This document shows, piece by piece, positions 36,287 to 49,017 of a DNA stretch of 64,000 bases. A model generated the notes under the pieces. The model made no database searches and was not told the origin of the DNA. It saw only the letters and a program-made list of their open reading frames with translations. Positions within the stretch are counted from its first letter, which is position 1. Each line of letters opens with the position of its first letter. The DNA comes from Lepisosteus oculatus (lineage: Eukaryota; Chordata; Actinopteri; Semionotiformes; Lepisosteidae): positions 19,238,570 to 19,302,569 of the forward strand of contig NC_090707.1 in the NCBI RefSeq assembly GCF_040954835.1, in the 5' to 3' direction. Made by a program: the position numbers and the translations under genes.

Positions 36287-37523
36287 GTAGGCATTCCTCT
36301 GCTCTTTCAGTTGATCAAGGTACCCATCCAAGAATGTGTGAATTTTTGTTTTACTAAAAAGAGAGTATATTTCAATATTTCAAAATTCAATTTAACTACA
36401 TTTCAGAATATACAATTCGAAATTTTTGAATTGCCCTTTGTCCATTTGTCCTTTATAATTACATTTTCAAATATTCTTAATATGTTGCTTTGTCACCTTG
36501 GAATAAGTACGTTTCTGTTTTGCATGTGTTATGAAAACACTGCCATCTGGTGTAATTAGACATTAAAGCACTACTTAAATAGACAAACGTTTTATAATAG
36601 CTGTGGATGGTTATCTGATGTGATTAATCACAGTGAATTATAAATAATTTCCTTAAGATGAAGCCGAGTCTTGGTCTTTTAATAGATCTCTGTCATTTTG
36701 TATTTGAGCCCTTTTGAATATTGAGCAATATCTCTTCATTATTGCAGATCAATGGAATCAATTCCACATCATAGACTATCCCCTGAAATATGTATATATT
36801 TGAAATTTGTATATACTGTATATAGTATGTAAACTGTAATTCTGTACTTTCAGTGGAAAAAGCAAATAAATAAATATAACAGAAATAACAGTAAAATATA
36901 TTTTTACTTTTTATCACTAATGAGGTAAATCAAATTACAATTATCTACTCTTTAAAATGACTTTTTTGTAGAGCTATGAGTCTAATGTACAGAGAAAGCA
37001 AAAAATGTTGGGCCCTCAATGTGACAGATATTAAGCTGCTTTCCAGAACATTGTTAATTGCAAGTTCTGACTCTTTATCTACTACACACTGTTGGAAAGG
37101 GTATTGAAACCACTCGTGGCTTGTAAGTCACTCGCTGCCGAAATTAGGGGAGGCATAGACCATTGTGCATTGTTGCGATAAAAACAAGATAAGTTAAATG
37201 TGATTGTTTTAGAGTTAACTTGAGAAACTGAATGCATTTTAAAATATTTTCCATGACTTTAATTTAATTTGAATGGTGAGAGATCCCTATAGAAATAAAG
37301 GCAAAATCCATAAACAGCAAAATTTACTTTCAACATCTCTTCAACAAAGCCCCAACAAAATACTTTAACACAAAATTTTAAAATCGTCAGACTGAGGATG
37401 TTAAATTAAGGTTTAAAGGTAAATACATCTTAAATATTTATTATATTTCATATTTCATTTGTGTTTCTGTATATAAAATATCCCTTTTACCATATTAAAT
37501 TCTGTTCTTTTCAAACCTAATAG
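36287..37523 (+). other. CCDC141: CCDC141 intron 7
   Basis: 1.24 kb of AT-rich sequence with no recognised feature. The frame stays open for about 270 bases past exon 7, but coding character is lost at the donor. Confidence 0.7.
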
Positions 37524-37696
37524 GCTTTTGAAGTCCTCGGGAACATTGAGAGTCACATAAAGGGTCTAAAATCACGGTGTCTGAGCTTGCCTGAGTTAGC
37601 CAAGAAGCATGAAGAACTGCAAAGAAATATTAAAGAAACTGCAGCTGAAGCTCTACAAAGGGGACACGTCTTTCTGAACAAAACCAGTTTACAAAG
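37524..37696 (+). CDS. CCDC141: CCDC141 exon 8
   Basis: The acceptor is cctaatag and the donor gtgtgt starts at 37,697. It encodes AFEVLGNIESHIKGLKSRCL through HVFLNKTSLQ plus two bases of a Ser codon. Confidence 0.93.
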
Positions 37697-38087
37697 GTGT
37701 GTATTGAATCGATTATGTTGCATTTTTTAAGTGCAAAAGTCCTAAAGAATGTATACTGTATTACATTTTAAATAATAAGGAAATGTTAATCTCATAGTTT
37801 CTTATAATTTATAAGGACAATCACTCTAGTTTGACAGTTTTGCTTATCTTTAAAATAATTGGCATTTTTAACAAGGAAAACAATATACTGTATGTTGCCA
37901 GAAAATGGCATGAAATTATGATAATTTATAAAAATAATTTAACCGCTGTTTGCAGAATTGAGCTACCACTACTTGTTAAAGTTGTTCTAAGATTTACAAA
38001 TCCTAGGCCTAAATACAACACAATGTTTATATATAAATATACAATTATGTTTAATTCATTTCTTCTGCCTCACAATGCTGTCTGCAG

Positions 38088-38229
38088 CATACAAGTCAAT
38101 GGAGTTAAGAAGATGATGGGATATATCCAGGAGAGAGTGGAACAGCTCAGTGGTCAGTGCTATGCTCACAAAGAACTCACATCAAAGAGGCAGCAGCTTA
38201 TAACATCTTTTGAAGACCTTGTAGATAAG
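38088..38229 (+). CDS. CCDC141: CCDC141 exon 9
   Basis: The acceptor is gtctgcag and the donor gtatat starts at 38,230. It encodes (S)IQVNGVKKMMGYIQERVEQ through LITSFEDLVDK. QC.AHKE...K.QQL is conserved. Confidence 0.93.
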
Positions 38230-38599
38230 GTATATAATTTGTCATTTTCATAATGGTACCCATTCCTTGATTGTTATGTTTTATCTGTTTCACTTAACAC
38301 TGTGTTTGACAAGAGAATATTCTTAGCACAGGTGACTGCAGAGAAGTCTAAAAAGTTGGATAGAGTCTGTTATTTGTTTTTCTCATTTTTGGTGAGGATA
38401 TTTACATGCAATTTTGCTTCTGGAGAGGCCCAGAACGTGGTTTGCACTTAGCCTTTCATTACATTGACGGCTCGAGATATTGCTGATGATAATGTACATC
38501 CATAATGTACTTTTATGGATGATATGTACATTAGGTGGTTCAGGTTTTTTTGTAATTCCTTCCCTTGCCTGTGAGGCTGGGGTTTAAATAACTATAAAT

Positions 38600-39261
38600 A
38601 AAATAAATGGTTCACAAAAAGATTCAGTAACTGATAGTACCTCCTTGACCAGTAGTTACCTCATAGACATATCCTGGAGCTGGTCATCAGTCTCTGACTC
38701 TTAAGGAATTTTGGCCTATTCTTCCTTACAAGACCATGACATTTGTGCATTTTCTTGCATGAACAGCTCACTTTAAGTCCTACCATAATACTTCAAGCTG
38801 GTTTGAATCCAGGCTTTAACTTGGCCAGTTTGAAATGTGAAATTTCTTAATGAGATCCTCTTGTATGTTAAAATCATTCTCTTTGTGCATAACCACTTTC
38901 GGCCAGGTTCAGCTGAGGAATAAATGGCCTGACATTCTTTTCCAGACTTTACTAATATACCAATGAATTCATGGTTTCATCAATGAAGGCAAGATCCTGT
39001 GGCAGCAAAGCAGCTTCAAAGCATGATACTGATTCAGAATTAAGTTCTTCCATTGGTGAAGGTGAATGTTTGGTTGGAGGTCAATTTCAAGTTTTGTCTG
39101 TTATGTACAGAGAATATTCTTCTAGTTGTCAAGTGGATCATGTGTTCAGGTGTTCATTGGAGACTTGAAAAAAGCTACTTAATTCTTTTTAGAGAGCACT
39201 GATTGCTTCCTGGCTGTCTGTCTATGAACCCATTCTTGTTCAGTCTTTTCCTGAATCTAAT
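38600..39261 (-). mobile_element. Tc1-like transposase remnant in CCDC141 intron 9
   Basis: Minus-strand fragments of a third Tc1-like family are present: a catalytic-region piece near 38,930-39,030 (plus-strand text AATTCATGGTTTCATCAATG and AGGCAAGATCCTGTGGCAGC) and an N-terminal piece near 39,200-39,260 (GAACCCATTCTTGTTCAGTC). It is heavily decayed and cut off by the SINE at 39,262. Confidence 0.65.
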
Positions 39262-39597
39262 CATCCATTTTCTAACTGCTTCTTCTACTTCAGGGTCACA
39301 GGGGAACCAGAGCCTATTCTGGCAAGCAAGGGTACACCCTGGATGGGACACCAGTTGATCTCAGGGCAGACATACAGACAAAATGCAGACATACACCTAG
39401 TGCATATTTTCCAGAATTTAGTTAACCTACCAGTATGTTTTTGGACTGTGGGAGGAAACCTGAGCATCTGGAAGAATCATTTAAACATGGGGAGAAAATA
39501 CAAACTCCGTACTGATAGAACCACTAGTCCATAACTGAACTGTGGGCCTCAGCACTGCAAGGCAGCAATGCTAACCACTGCACCACCATGCCACCCT
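39262..39597 (-). repeat. HE1/V-SINE-like SINE copy 3
   Basis: The full-length reverse copy starts with the tail ATCCATTTTCTAACTGCTTC, has GTATGTTTTTGGACTGTGGG in the body, and ends with the tRNA-like head AATGCTAACCACTGCACCAC. It is the best preserved copy in the window. Confidence 0.85.
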
Positions 39598-39710
39598 AAA
39601 TGTAATACTTAGTACATAAAAACAGCAAAATACACATTCTGATTCCAGCACAGTTTTTTATATGTATTTTTGCATAACCACTTTCTTCAAAAAAGTTTAA
39701 AAATGCATCC

Positions 39711-39840
39711 AGGTGAATCCTGCACATTGGTCGTGGTGGAGGGGAGTCCCCATTACCTGTAAAGCACTTTGAGTGGAGTGTCCAGAAAAGCGCTATATAT
39801 AAGTGTAAGCAATTATTAATATTATTATTATTATTATTAT
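39711..39840 (+). repeat. LINE/SINE 3' tail ending in (ATT)n
   Basis: AAAGCACTTTGAGTGGAGTG then TCCAGAAAAGCGCTATATA, AAGTGTAAGCAATT and an ATT run form a 3' tail shared by CR1/L2-type retroelements and SINEs of fish. It stops 11 bases before CCDC141 exon 10. Confidence 0.75.
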
Positions 39841-39851
39841 TCTTTCTAAAG

Positions 39852-39971
39852 GTATCTGGGTGGATACAGAACTGCAGCAGTTATCTTTCCAGCAGCTTGG
39901 AACCTGGGTTAGTCTTGTCAGAATCTGAAGATGTGTTAAACAAACACTTGGAATTTTCATCTCAGGCACAG
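39852..39971 (+). CDS. CCDC141: CCDC141 exon 10
   Basis: The acceptor is ctttctaaag and the donor gtaaaa starts at 39,972. Its 40 codons are VSGWIQNCSSYLSSSLEPGL then VLSESEDVLNKHLEFSSQAQ. The upstream intron sequence is the ATT tail of a retroelement. Confidence 0.92.
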
Positions 39972-40140
39972 GTAAAATTGAAACTGTATGTGTAAAATTT
40001 GTAAAAGTACATTAATATGTGTTTTATGTGATAAGTAATTATCTGATGAATATTCTGGAAAGAGCACAAAAGCCATGGTATGCTGGTTTGGTTCTATACG
40101 ATCAATATAAAATCAGGTTCTTTTGCATTTGTCATCTAAG

Positions 40141-40332
40141 GGCGTTGCAAACGAGTTGGAAGTAATTGCAGAAATCATAAAGGAACTCAAAATATATGAG
40201 TCTTCAGAAGTTACAGAACTTTCCAATAAAGCATGCTTACTGAAGGAAGAGCTGAAAACCCTCACAAGAAACATATGTGCGCGAACTGAAAACTTGAAAA
40301 GTTATGTGACATTCTTAAGATCTGCAGAAGAG
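40141..40332 (+). CDS. CCDC141: CCDC141 exon 11
   Basis: The acceptor is tcatctaag and the donor gtaagg starts at 40,333. Its 64 codons run GVANELEVIAEIIKELKIYE through YVTFLRSAEE. Confidence 0.92.
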
Positions 40333-40735
40333 GTAAGGCTATTACATAACATATTTTAATATTACAAATTTAAACTTACAAACATGCTTTGATGTAATCT
40401 CTTGGCACCTGATTAGTCACAACATTGAGTCTGATGCAGTATACAATAGCTGCCATGCTTTTGAAAAATAAGAGAAAAATGGAAACAGGTAAAGGAAATA
40501 TCTAGCAGCACATTTGGGAGTTGTGATAATCTATAGATGTTTAGCATTTGCCAGAGTAGAAGAAAATAGTCGTGTTGAAGGCTGCCACAAGATGATGGTT
40601 TTTAGCACTGTGACAGGGCTGGGATAAGCATTACATGGCCAACAAATAAATATAAGAAGAAAGCTAACTGATTACAGCCACCCTTGTAAAATAGTGATAA
40701 CTTTATTCACACTGTGTTCTTTCACATTTGAAAAG

Positions 40736-40912
40736 ATTGATGAGCAAATGCAAAGTTTACAAGAATACTACAAGTTGAAGCCTACTGAAGATAACAATGA
40801 TGAAGACAGTAATTCAGTGAAGGAAACAGCTGACTCAAAGTGGCAGTCTCTTTTGGAGAGGTTTCTTACTATGCAGGACTTGGGAAACAATTTCCTGACT
40901 TCAGCTGCAATG
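40736..40912 (+). CDS. CCDC141: CCDC141 exon 12
   Basis: The acceptor is tttgaaaag and the donor gtaact starts at 40,913. Its 59 codons run IDEQMQSLQEYYKLKPTEDN through QDLGNNFLTSAAM. SLQEYY and QDLG.NFL match the family. The middle is acidic and variable. Confidence 0.92.
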
Positions 40913-41562
40913 GTAACTATTATAATTTGCAACAATAATGGTAAAAGGTATCTATTCAAATAGAATAGAATGATTTTGTAAGCCTCTTGGCCAGATCCTC
41001 AGTAAATTTATATATTTTTACTGATGAAAATAAAAAGTGTGTTTTACAGGAATTGGCAGTGTATTGGTAAATAATTTGTTCTCTGTTTAAATGAATATCA
41101 GATGAAGAAACTTTGCTGAAACATAATACCCAATAAAATCCATACCAATATAATCAAGATAGTGGCACGGAAAGACATTTTTGATATATGTAAACATTTT
41201 ACTTCTAAAAATAGTTGAACTAATTGATCTTCACTATTGGGATAATTTGCTTAAGGCTGCTGAAAATGCAATGATTGACAATACACAAATCCTTTCTTCA
41301 GAGTTTAATATGTAATTTTTGGAAACCATCATTCATAGGGGAAATGGATCATAATTTAACAGAGTACCGAGAACACAAGAGCAATTCTTTACTTACTGTA
41401 TTATATCCTCAAAGGGTTTACAAGACACAAGACTAAAAATATTCTTTCTATGCATTCTGCAGATACCTTGTCTCACTGTAAAGCTCACACTCTCTAATTT
41501 TTTTTTGACTGCTGCAAACAGTTTGAGGTCCCCTGATACATCTGTTTTTCAACGATATGTAG

Positions 41563-41742
41563 GTCACTGAGAGCCTGAACCTAAATGTCAGGACAGCCAT
41601 GACTGTTGTGGAAAACACAGTTGAGGACCTGAATAAGAAGAAAGTTGCACTCACAGATATGTGGACCACTTGGCAGCTTCACGTTAACCAGATGAAATCT
41701 GTTAGAAAACAGTGGAAGAAATTTAAAGAACAACTTAAAAAG
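41563..41742 (+). CDS. CCDC141: CCDC141 exon 13
   Basis: The acceptor is atatgtag and the donor gtaaga starts at 41,743. Its 60 codons run VTESLNLNVRTAMTVVENTV through QWKKFKEQLKK. It is a coiled coil with the conserved W..FKEQLKK end. Confidence 0.93.
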
Positions 41743-42399
41743 GTAAGAAAATATATTTTTTTCTGTAGTAGTAATTGCTTTTTTTAAAAAACATCCCAAT
41801 CATTTAATCATTTTTGCAACATTATTGAACAAAGTCTTCCAATATACTCTACAATTCCAACTACTAATGTTTATCTTAGATAATACATGGAGTAAGAAAT
41901 AATGTGCAAAAGAAGGCGTAGGCTCCCATAGTAAACACCATTTTAACAGATGTGACAGATGATACTGTACCTAAATACAATGGACACCATTGATCTTGAT
42001 GCTACAATACACAAAGAAATCCCAAAACATTTAGAATGAAAAATGAGGGGAAGACTCCAAAGAAAATGGAAAAGGAATTTACACTGAAAGATCAAAGGAG
42101 AACCAAAGGGAAAAATGATCAAAAGTAAAAACAAATGTTAAGGTAAACAAGTGCATATACTTAAATGCTAGCTGTATTATAAAATGTATCATTTCCACCT
42201 GGGAGATGACTTATAATCTAGTGAAGAGCAAAGATTTTTTTGTGCTGGTAGTAAAAACTTTTGAGGTAAACACTGTGCCAGAAGAGGCTACTTGAGGTAG
42301 CCTGTAGGTATTTATGTTTACATATCATTTACAGTATATCTTCTACAGTCTTGGAGAAGTAATTAAAATGACAAAATTTTAGGATCCAGATAAAAGCAT

Positions 42400-42905
42400 A
42401 TAACACATTAGTGTGCTGCATTTACAACATTGTACAATTTTGGTTACTGCTTTGTAGAAAAAATATTGCTGTTCTGGAATTAATCCTGAGAATAGCAACT
42501 AGATACATTTGTACACTAAAAATCTGACATTTAAGTCTTAAACAGAAAAGATCATGGGGTCACCTGATATACAGTATCAGAATCCTCAAAGACATTGACA
42601 CAGTATTCAGAATCCTCAAAGACATTGACACAGCGTATTAAATCAGAATGAACAGTGAAACATGAATGACAGGACACAAGTAGAGACTATGTGAAACTGC
42701 TTTTAAAACCAAGAAGAGGAGGCACGTCTTAACTCAAAGTGTGGTTTGTACTGTACGTAACAAACTATCTAGCGTTGATGTTGAAACCTACATCCTGGCT
42801 TCTTTCAAAAAGTGACTGGATAAAATCCTTGGATCAACTAGATACTATTTGCCAGACAGGTTAGACAGGACAAACTGACTCCTCTCATTTGTCACCTTTC
42901 TTATT
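42400..42905 (+). repeat. CR1-like LINE 3' fragment in intron 13
   Basis: It shows decayed RT C-terminal text and the terminal motif CAAACTGACTCCTCTCATTT then GTCACCTTTCTTAT, a typical CR1/L2 3' end in fishes (CTGAATGGCCTCCTCTCGTT type). It contains a 30-bp tandem duplication (42,578 and 42,608). Confidence 0.65.
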
Positions 42906-43179
42906 AGGCTTTTCAATAGAGTATATGAAAAGAAAATATGACAGACCTCCCTTTACTTCAGTTAATACATAAAAGAGTGAAATATTTATTAGTCTACACA
43001 TATGTCCCCGAATTCCTAACATGTTGCTTCTTTCACACTCAAAATATGCTTGTCTGCCATTTTTAATCATTTGCATTGACATTTTTGATATGACTCAAGG
43101 CCAAAGAAACTACTCACTGACAAATATTTTTACTTCAACATATATTTCATGATTGTGAAAATGTTTTTTTTCCATTAAG

Positions 43180-43305
43180 ACAGTCCATGATCTTAAAACT
43201 GTGGAAGATGTACTAGCTCCAGCATCCAAAGTTGATCTGGGAAGTGATCTTCAGGCTATTATGAAGCTACAGGAGAATTTCAACCTTGCAAAACCACAAT
43301 TTCTG
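43180..43305 (+). CDS. CCDC141: CCDC141 exon 14
   Basis: The acceptor is ccattaag and the donor gtaaga starts at 43,306. Its 42 codons are TVHDLKTVEDVLAPASKVDL then GSDLQAIMKLQENFNLAKPQ FL. Confidence 0.92.
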
Positions 43306-43619
43306 GTAAGAAATGCTTGCAGTTTCTGTTGATTTATAGGGAATACAGTTTACTGACAAAGAAATCATGTGAAGGCATTGTTTCCTATAACTCTGAGGCA
43401 GTCAGCCTTGGCCCTGGATCCTATTGCATTGCCAACCTTTGCGCTAATCATTAATTATCAAAATGTTCTGCTGCACTCATGATAGTTAAATAATTAAGAG
43501 TCACTTCAGCACTTAAAATACTGGAAGGTTCAAAGTCCAGGATTCCATGAGTACACCTGTTATTTTAATTTAATACAGTAGTACAAGCCTCATGTTCTTC
43601 TTCCTTTTTATTTCCTTAG

Positions 43620-43808
43620 CAACTGAATGCAGAGGTGGAATACATGGTGAAGATTTCAGAGTTATTAGCATTAAAAGGAATTCCAATAAAGGAGAAAAAT
43701 GAAAAAGTCACAGAACTTCTTCAGTTGCATCAGAGAGTGAAAGATAAAACCAGGGAATATGAAGCAGTTCTTAACATGGCTGTTAAATTTCATCAGCTAT
43801 TTGATGAG
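43620..43808 (+). CDS. CCDC141: CCDC141 exon 15
   Basis: The acceptor is ttccttag and the donor gtaaac starts at 43,809. Its 63 codons run QLNAEVEYMVKISELLALKG through VKFHQLFDE. QLN.EV.Y and PIKEK..K...L match the family. Confidence 0.93.
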
Positions 43809-44134
43809 GTAAACAGCTCATGCATATAGTTTGGCTGGTTTAAATAACTGTATTTTTTATTTTTTTAAGTATCTAGAGCAACATGATGTGCTGAAGAATC
43901 ACACAGAGCCTGGAAATCAGAAAAAATATTACATGTAGTTTTGTGATGGAAACAGTCCTAAAATTGAAGCTTTACAGTTCATATTGTTAAAACTAAAACT
44001 AACAACAAAAAAACCAAACAACCAGATATGCTTTTCAAAATATTTTTTTCTATCGCTGGATTGTGTATAAAAAAACTGACCACAAAACAGACCTAATCAG
44101 TATTATAACAATACATTTCTTGACATTTTTAAAG

Positions 44135-44296
44135 TTGGGCAACCTCTTGACATCAGAACCGGTGACTGCATTCCACGACATCAGCCAAGCCAAGATCCAG
44201 CTCAGTCAGCACCAAGAGAGGCAGAACCACATTCGACATGTCTATAAACTGGCTATTGCCTTGGGGGTGGATATTTCCAATACTGTGGAACAATCG
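44135..44296 (+). CDS. CCDC141: CCDC141 exon 16
   Basis: The acceptor is tttttaaag and the donor gtaagg starts at 44,297. Its 54 codons run LGNLLTSEPVTAFHDISQAK through LAIALGVDISNTVEQS. LALGVDI is a family signature. Confidence 0.93.
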
Positions 44297-44383
44297 GTAA
44301 GGACTGTGTTTATGCCCTCTGTAACAGTCTCCTACGACATTACATTGATTTTTTTCTTTTTTTTCTCTCTTGTCTTTAAACAG

Positions 44384-44533
44384 GCAACTCTAGGCTTTTC
44401 AGTGCACCAGTTACAAGAAAAGCTGAAGAAGCTGGAGTGTGGTAGTGTGAACTGGAGTTTAGAAGCTGACAAGTGCAAAGAAAACCTTCTGAGTAATGTG
44501 CATTACTGTGCATTCAAGGAGGAGATAAGTGAG
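44384..44533 (+). CDS. CCDC141: CCDC141 exon 17
   Basis: The acceptor is ttaaacag and the donor gtatgt starts at 44,534. Its 50 codons run ATLGFSVHQLQEKLKKLECG through CAFKEEISE. The intron before it is only 87 bases. Confidence 0.93.
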
Positions 44534-47500
44534 GTATGTTGGCCTACAGTGATAATTCAATACATTTTTTAAACTGTCTTGTAAATTTGCACGTGTTGTT
44601 TTTATTACTTTTCATTTTTTCATTGAGAAATATTTTTATATATTTGTTTATACATGAAGTCTTTTGTAAAATTGCTTGAAGATGCTTCACTCTGCCAATA
44701 AATATAAATTCACAAATTGTTAAAGCTTTTAAGCAACAATTTGTTACCCATTCTGTACTTACAGTAAGTTGTGCTTGATTTTTTTCTCCAAAATACAGAA
44801 ATTTAGGAGTCTTACTTTCATTCAATGCACTGGCTATTTTAAGATGTAGGCTTGGTATGATGTTGAGTATTTCGTTGCACTTATTTTCATGCTATTACCT
44901 ACATTATTTTTAAAAACGGAAAACTACATATTGTCTGACACAAACCATGTTTTCAGACTCAAACCTTCTAAATTAACAACCACAAACTAAGGCATATTAA
45001 CAGATTGCTATCATAAGCATATTCTTCATGAAATTGAAATTGTGGATATTAGTAATTAGTAAGGTAATTTCATGGATATTTGTAACTGATAATGAATATA
45101 GCTAGTATACTGGAATAAATAATGAAAAGGATAAAACAATATTTATGCAGCAAAATATATTAATTGAGTAACTATATTAAGAATGTAACAAGAGTATTTA
45201 TAATTATGATTATACAAATAATTATAATTAGGAAGATTAAGCTTGCAAGAGTTTTATATGAAATACATTTATGTACATAGTAACATTGTCTTTAGACAAT
45301 TTAGAAAGTAACAAGTAGAGTTATTTTAATTTAGTATGATACTATTTTGTGTAGCTGCCACAACAGATCATCTATTTTTGGCATGCAATCGCATTCATGT
45401 TTTTAAATGCCTTTCCTATCAGAACACTTAACTGACATTCATTAACAGACAAAGAATGGTAGCCTTAAAAGGGATAGTTTGTTTTTGAACAGTTAAATTG
45501 TTCTTGTTCTTTATATATTATATTATATTTATATAAGATAGATGGCCATTTGTAATTTAGTTTACAGTCTCTAATTTATCTTGCCAGTGTCCAGCCTTCT
45601 CTGCCATTTGTCTTTCCCAGAAAGAAGGGAGATTGTGTTTGTGTCTTCCTGAGACAGGCATGCGAAATAAAAGTAGACTCAAGTGTGGTCATTTTTTTCT
45701 TGTCCCTTTGAGCCATATTCACATCAGTCAATGTTAATTACCTGTGCTACAGCTAGAAGTCATAAACTGACTTATCTACTTCAAAGAAAAAAAAGATATT
45801 GTACCCTCATAAACCTGTGCCTCTGTATCCCTCTGGTGCACTTAAGATCACATTGTCACAAGATTTAAATCAATAGACATACATAGTATTAGGGACAGTT
45901 GCCAGTTGCCTTATTTCTTCTTATCAGGTTTGCTAATACTTCTTATTTTGCTCATACAAAGCTCTCATGTCCAACTAATCTTATTTTCAAAAGTGTTTTT
46001 TACAGAAAAAAGAAATAAATAATAAATAAAGGCATATACAGTATTTATTGGGACGATCTTGTTATTGCTATGCAAAGGCATTTGTACTGCTAAAAGTAGG
46101 CCACTGAATCATATTTCCATGGCTGAGAAAATTGGGATATACTGTAGATATTCTTGTCATTATTTTTATTTACTCACTTTCATTGCATTTATGTTTTCTT
46201 AAACCTGCTAATTTAATTTTCCAATTAATATTAATGATCAAAGTTAAACGAATATCAAAAAACTTAAAAATTGTAAATATAAACATTACATTTATAATAC
46301 ATTTTAAGTAGGATCCTGTATATAGTACTATTCCTTTATCTGACATTGCTTGATGAAGGTTAGCTTGTCAGAAACAGTTCACTCAATACTCATTAAGAAG
46401 TACAAATGTAACCCACAGATGAATTACATGGACGTTAATATAAATATACATTTATATTATTTGTATTTTGAGTATACATATACATAAATATAACTTTTTC
46501 TTTTTACAATAAAATATAATCATTGAAACAACTGCATGATTCTTCTGCATTGTCACTTAGTGTTTCTACTGAGTGTTTTTCTTTTTATTCACCTGGTAGC
46601 TTGATTACTAATTGTAATCTTTAGTGTAATACATTATCATAAACCACTCTTACAACAAATGCTAAATGTTGTAATGTATTGTGTTGTATCCTCTACTTTC
46701 CCAGCACTTCCCTCTCTTCAATGTACCTGCCACTTCTTTATGTGGCTTACTGTAAACCACATTTTGATGTTCTAATCTTGACATATGAGGCTTATTAAGA
46801 TTACCTCCATTGGCTACTAGAGAGGCTTGTGTGCATTCTGCCATTTGTCCCTGATGACATGCTAATGAATCCTGTAGCACCTTCATGATTATGCATAAGT
46901 AAACACATTGACATTTAAGCTTCTCCAGAGATTAGCCAGTTGTTGCTGGTTGTCAGTGTGCGCTACAATTTTAATTTGAAAGAGCTTGTAGAGTATTATC
47001 TCTAGCACATAAAAAGGGAAATTTGGAAAGCAATTTGCTGTATCAGCCATTAGTATTATTCCATCTGGAAGGAGTTACACATTCCATAGCTCTGAATACA
47101 TAAGGCACTGCTTTAACTCATTAAATAAATCTTTTTCTAAAAGGCTTTGGAGTGGACAGTAGACATTTGAAGGTATAATTAACAGAAATGTGATACTACC
47201 ACATTCTTTCTTCATTTCCTAGTGCTTTAGGGAAACATTGCTACCATTAATGAAGCTGTAAAAATAATGCAGAATCTGCTTTGAGTATGGTGTACCACAC
47301 ATCTGTCCAATCCAGTTTGTCTACATATTGTAATTCCAATTCTTAAATGAGCTAGATCAGCGAGTTACTAGCTCCGCTGGACACAGCTTAACAGCTTCTC
47401 CCAGCTCTTCAGTTGCTACTTCACAGAAACATGCAAAATCTGCAGACGTCAGACCTCCAGGACCAGCAATGAACAGATCCAGGAGTGCTACTTTATTTGG

Positions 47501-48876
47501 GCCTTTGGGTGAATTTCTATAAAAGGTTTTAAAGTAACATTTAAATACATAATAATTTTCTGCTTGTGTGGAAGATCCCTGCATGTGGTAATATGGCTTA
47601 AAAAACTTTCATCGACCCCACTTAATACAGTTGCAAATGTAAGGTTCAAATCTAAAATGCATGGCACAGAATAATAAGCAATAATAAAAAAAATAATAAA
47701 AATAAAAATAAGCACTTACAACTCACCATCTACCAAGCACACTGTAAGGAAAACAACTGTAAGACAATGTCGCTATATACATAGAAATCCCAGGTGCATA
47801 TCTCACATCTCACATTCCTTACAATTAACTTAATAAAATATCTGTAACATGTCAGTTTCTTACAAGCAAAGTCTTTGTGGTTGTCCCTTTGGCGACCTCA
47901 AGTGGTCTTACATGGCTATGACTCCAGTTCCCCTATGCATTCCATTAGCTGGATTTCCATATTTATAACTGTAGGAAAATTTCATGATCTCAGAACCCCT
48001 TCCTGTTTAATGACAGGTCAGATTGAGTTATTCAGAGCATCTTTTCTAATTGTACATTCAAAAAGAAAAAAAAAACAATGCAGTAGAATCACACTTATCC
48101 TCTGGGATATCAACAATAATAATTCATATATTGCCTTTCTTCTAGTTATAGTTATACACTCTAGTATTACTCTAGCCTAGTAATACACTCTCTACTGGAA
48201 AAGAAACTTGCCTGAGTTTTCCTTCACAGAGAAGAGCAGATGAAAAAGTATTGCACTGGTAATGAGAATCCAAAAATGGAAAATGGGAGACTGGGAGCAG
48301 CTGTCTTCATGACACATGAGTTATACACTTAGAAACATGATACCATTGCAAAAGTCCTCCTGCCATACAGAAAAGACCCTTCTTTATAAATCATATGCAG
48401 TATTAAGCTGTTAAGTGTACCAAAATAAGTTCTTATGAATTTGTGTAACAGTAACCAGGTTTATAAAGGAAGCATCATTTTAGGATTTTTATTTTGCTTG
48501 ATTTTACTACTAGCATCAGGGTACAAATTCTTTGAAATTGGCTTAATTTCATTTTATTATGAAAACTGTTAAGTGATTTTTTAATACTTGCTGTTGTAGT
48601 CACAGTAAATAACTTTAGTTATTTTTACTTTTGTAGTCCCCTGACAAGTTCCTAACACTTATCTTAATTGTTGAAGTTTAACGATTGTAACGTATCCTAC
48701 TGTATTTCTTGTCAAAACATCATAAATTAAGTTTTATTATCTTATTAAATGGCAGTAATAATGAAATATTTAAAAAAACTTGTGCTTATCCTTTTTTACA
48801 ATATAACAAGTGTATAGCGAAACACAGTATCTATCTCATGTTTCATCCTTCTCAGATAATGTCTTTTTCATTTTAG
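44534..48876 (+). other. CCDC141: CCDC141 intron 17
   Basis: 4.3 kb, mostly AT-rich without a recognised feature. A more GC-rich island at 47,345-47,525 is open on both strands and is described separately. Confidence 0.7.
47361..47522. other. Unrecognised coding-like island
   Basis: Within an AT-rich intron this stretch is GC-richer and open on both strands. Plus: RVTSSAGHSLTASPSSS then RPPGPAMNRSRSATLFGPLG EFL and stop. Minus: KGPNKVALLDLFIAGPGGLT SADFACFCEVATEELGEAV. I recognise neither protein. It could be a piece of a retrocopy, a transposon or chance. Confidence 0.3.
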
Positions 48877-49017
48877 ATGAAAGAGTCATTTAAGGACCTG
48901 AAGAAGAAATTCAATAACTTGAAATTTAATTACATGAAGAAAAACGACAAATCAAGAAACTTAAAAGCAGTCCAAAACCAAATCCAACAGATTGAAATAT
49001 ATTTAGAGAAAATACAG
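48877..49017 (+). CDS. CCDC141: CCDC141 exon 18 (highly conserved helix)
   Basis: The acceptor is cattttag and the donor gtaaag starts at 49,018. Its 47 codons run [20 protein letters not shown] through [27 protein letters not shown] is among the most conserved stretches of CCDC141. Confidence 0.95.

Noticed and set aside
36287..36559. Extension of CCDC141 exon 7 past its donor
   Set aside because: The frame stays open for 270 bases, but the sequence becomes Phe/Ile/Asn-rich intron and a good donor with correct phase is present.
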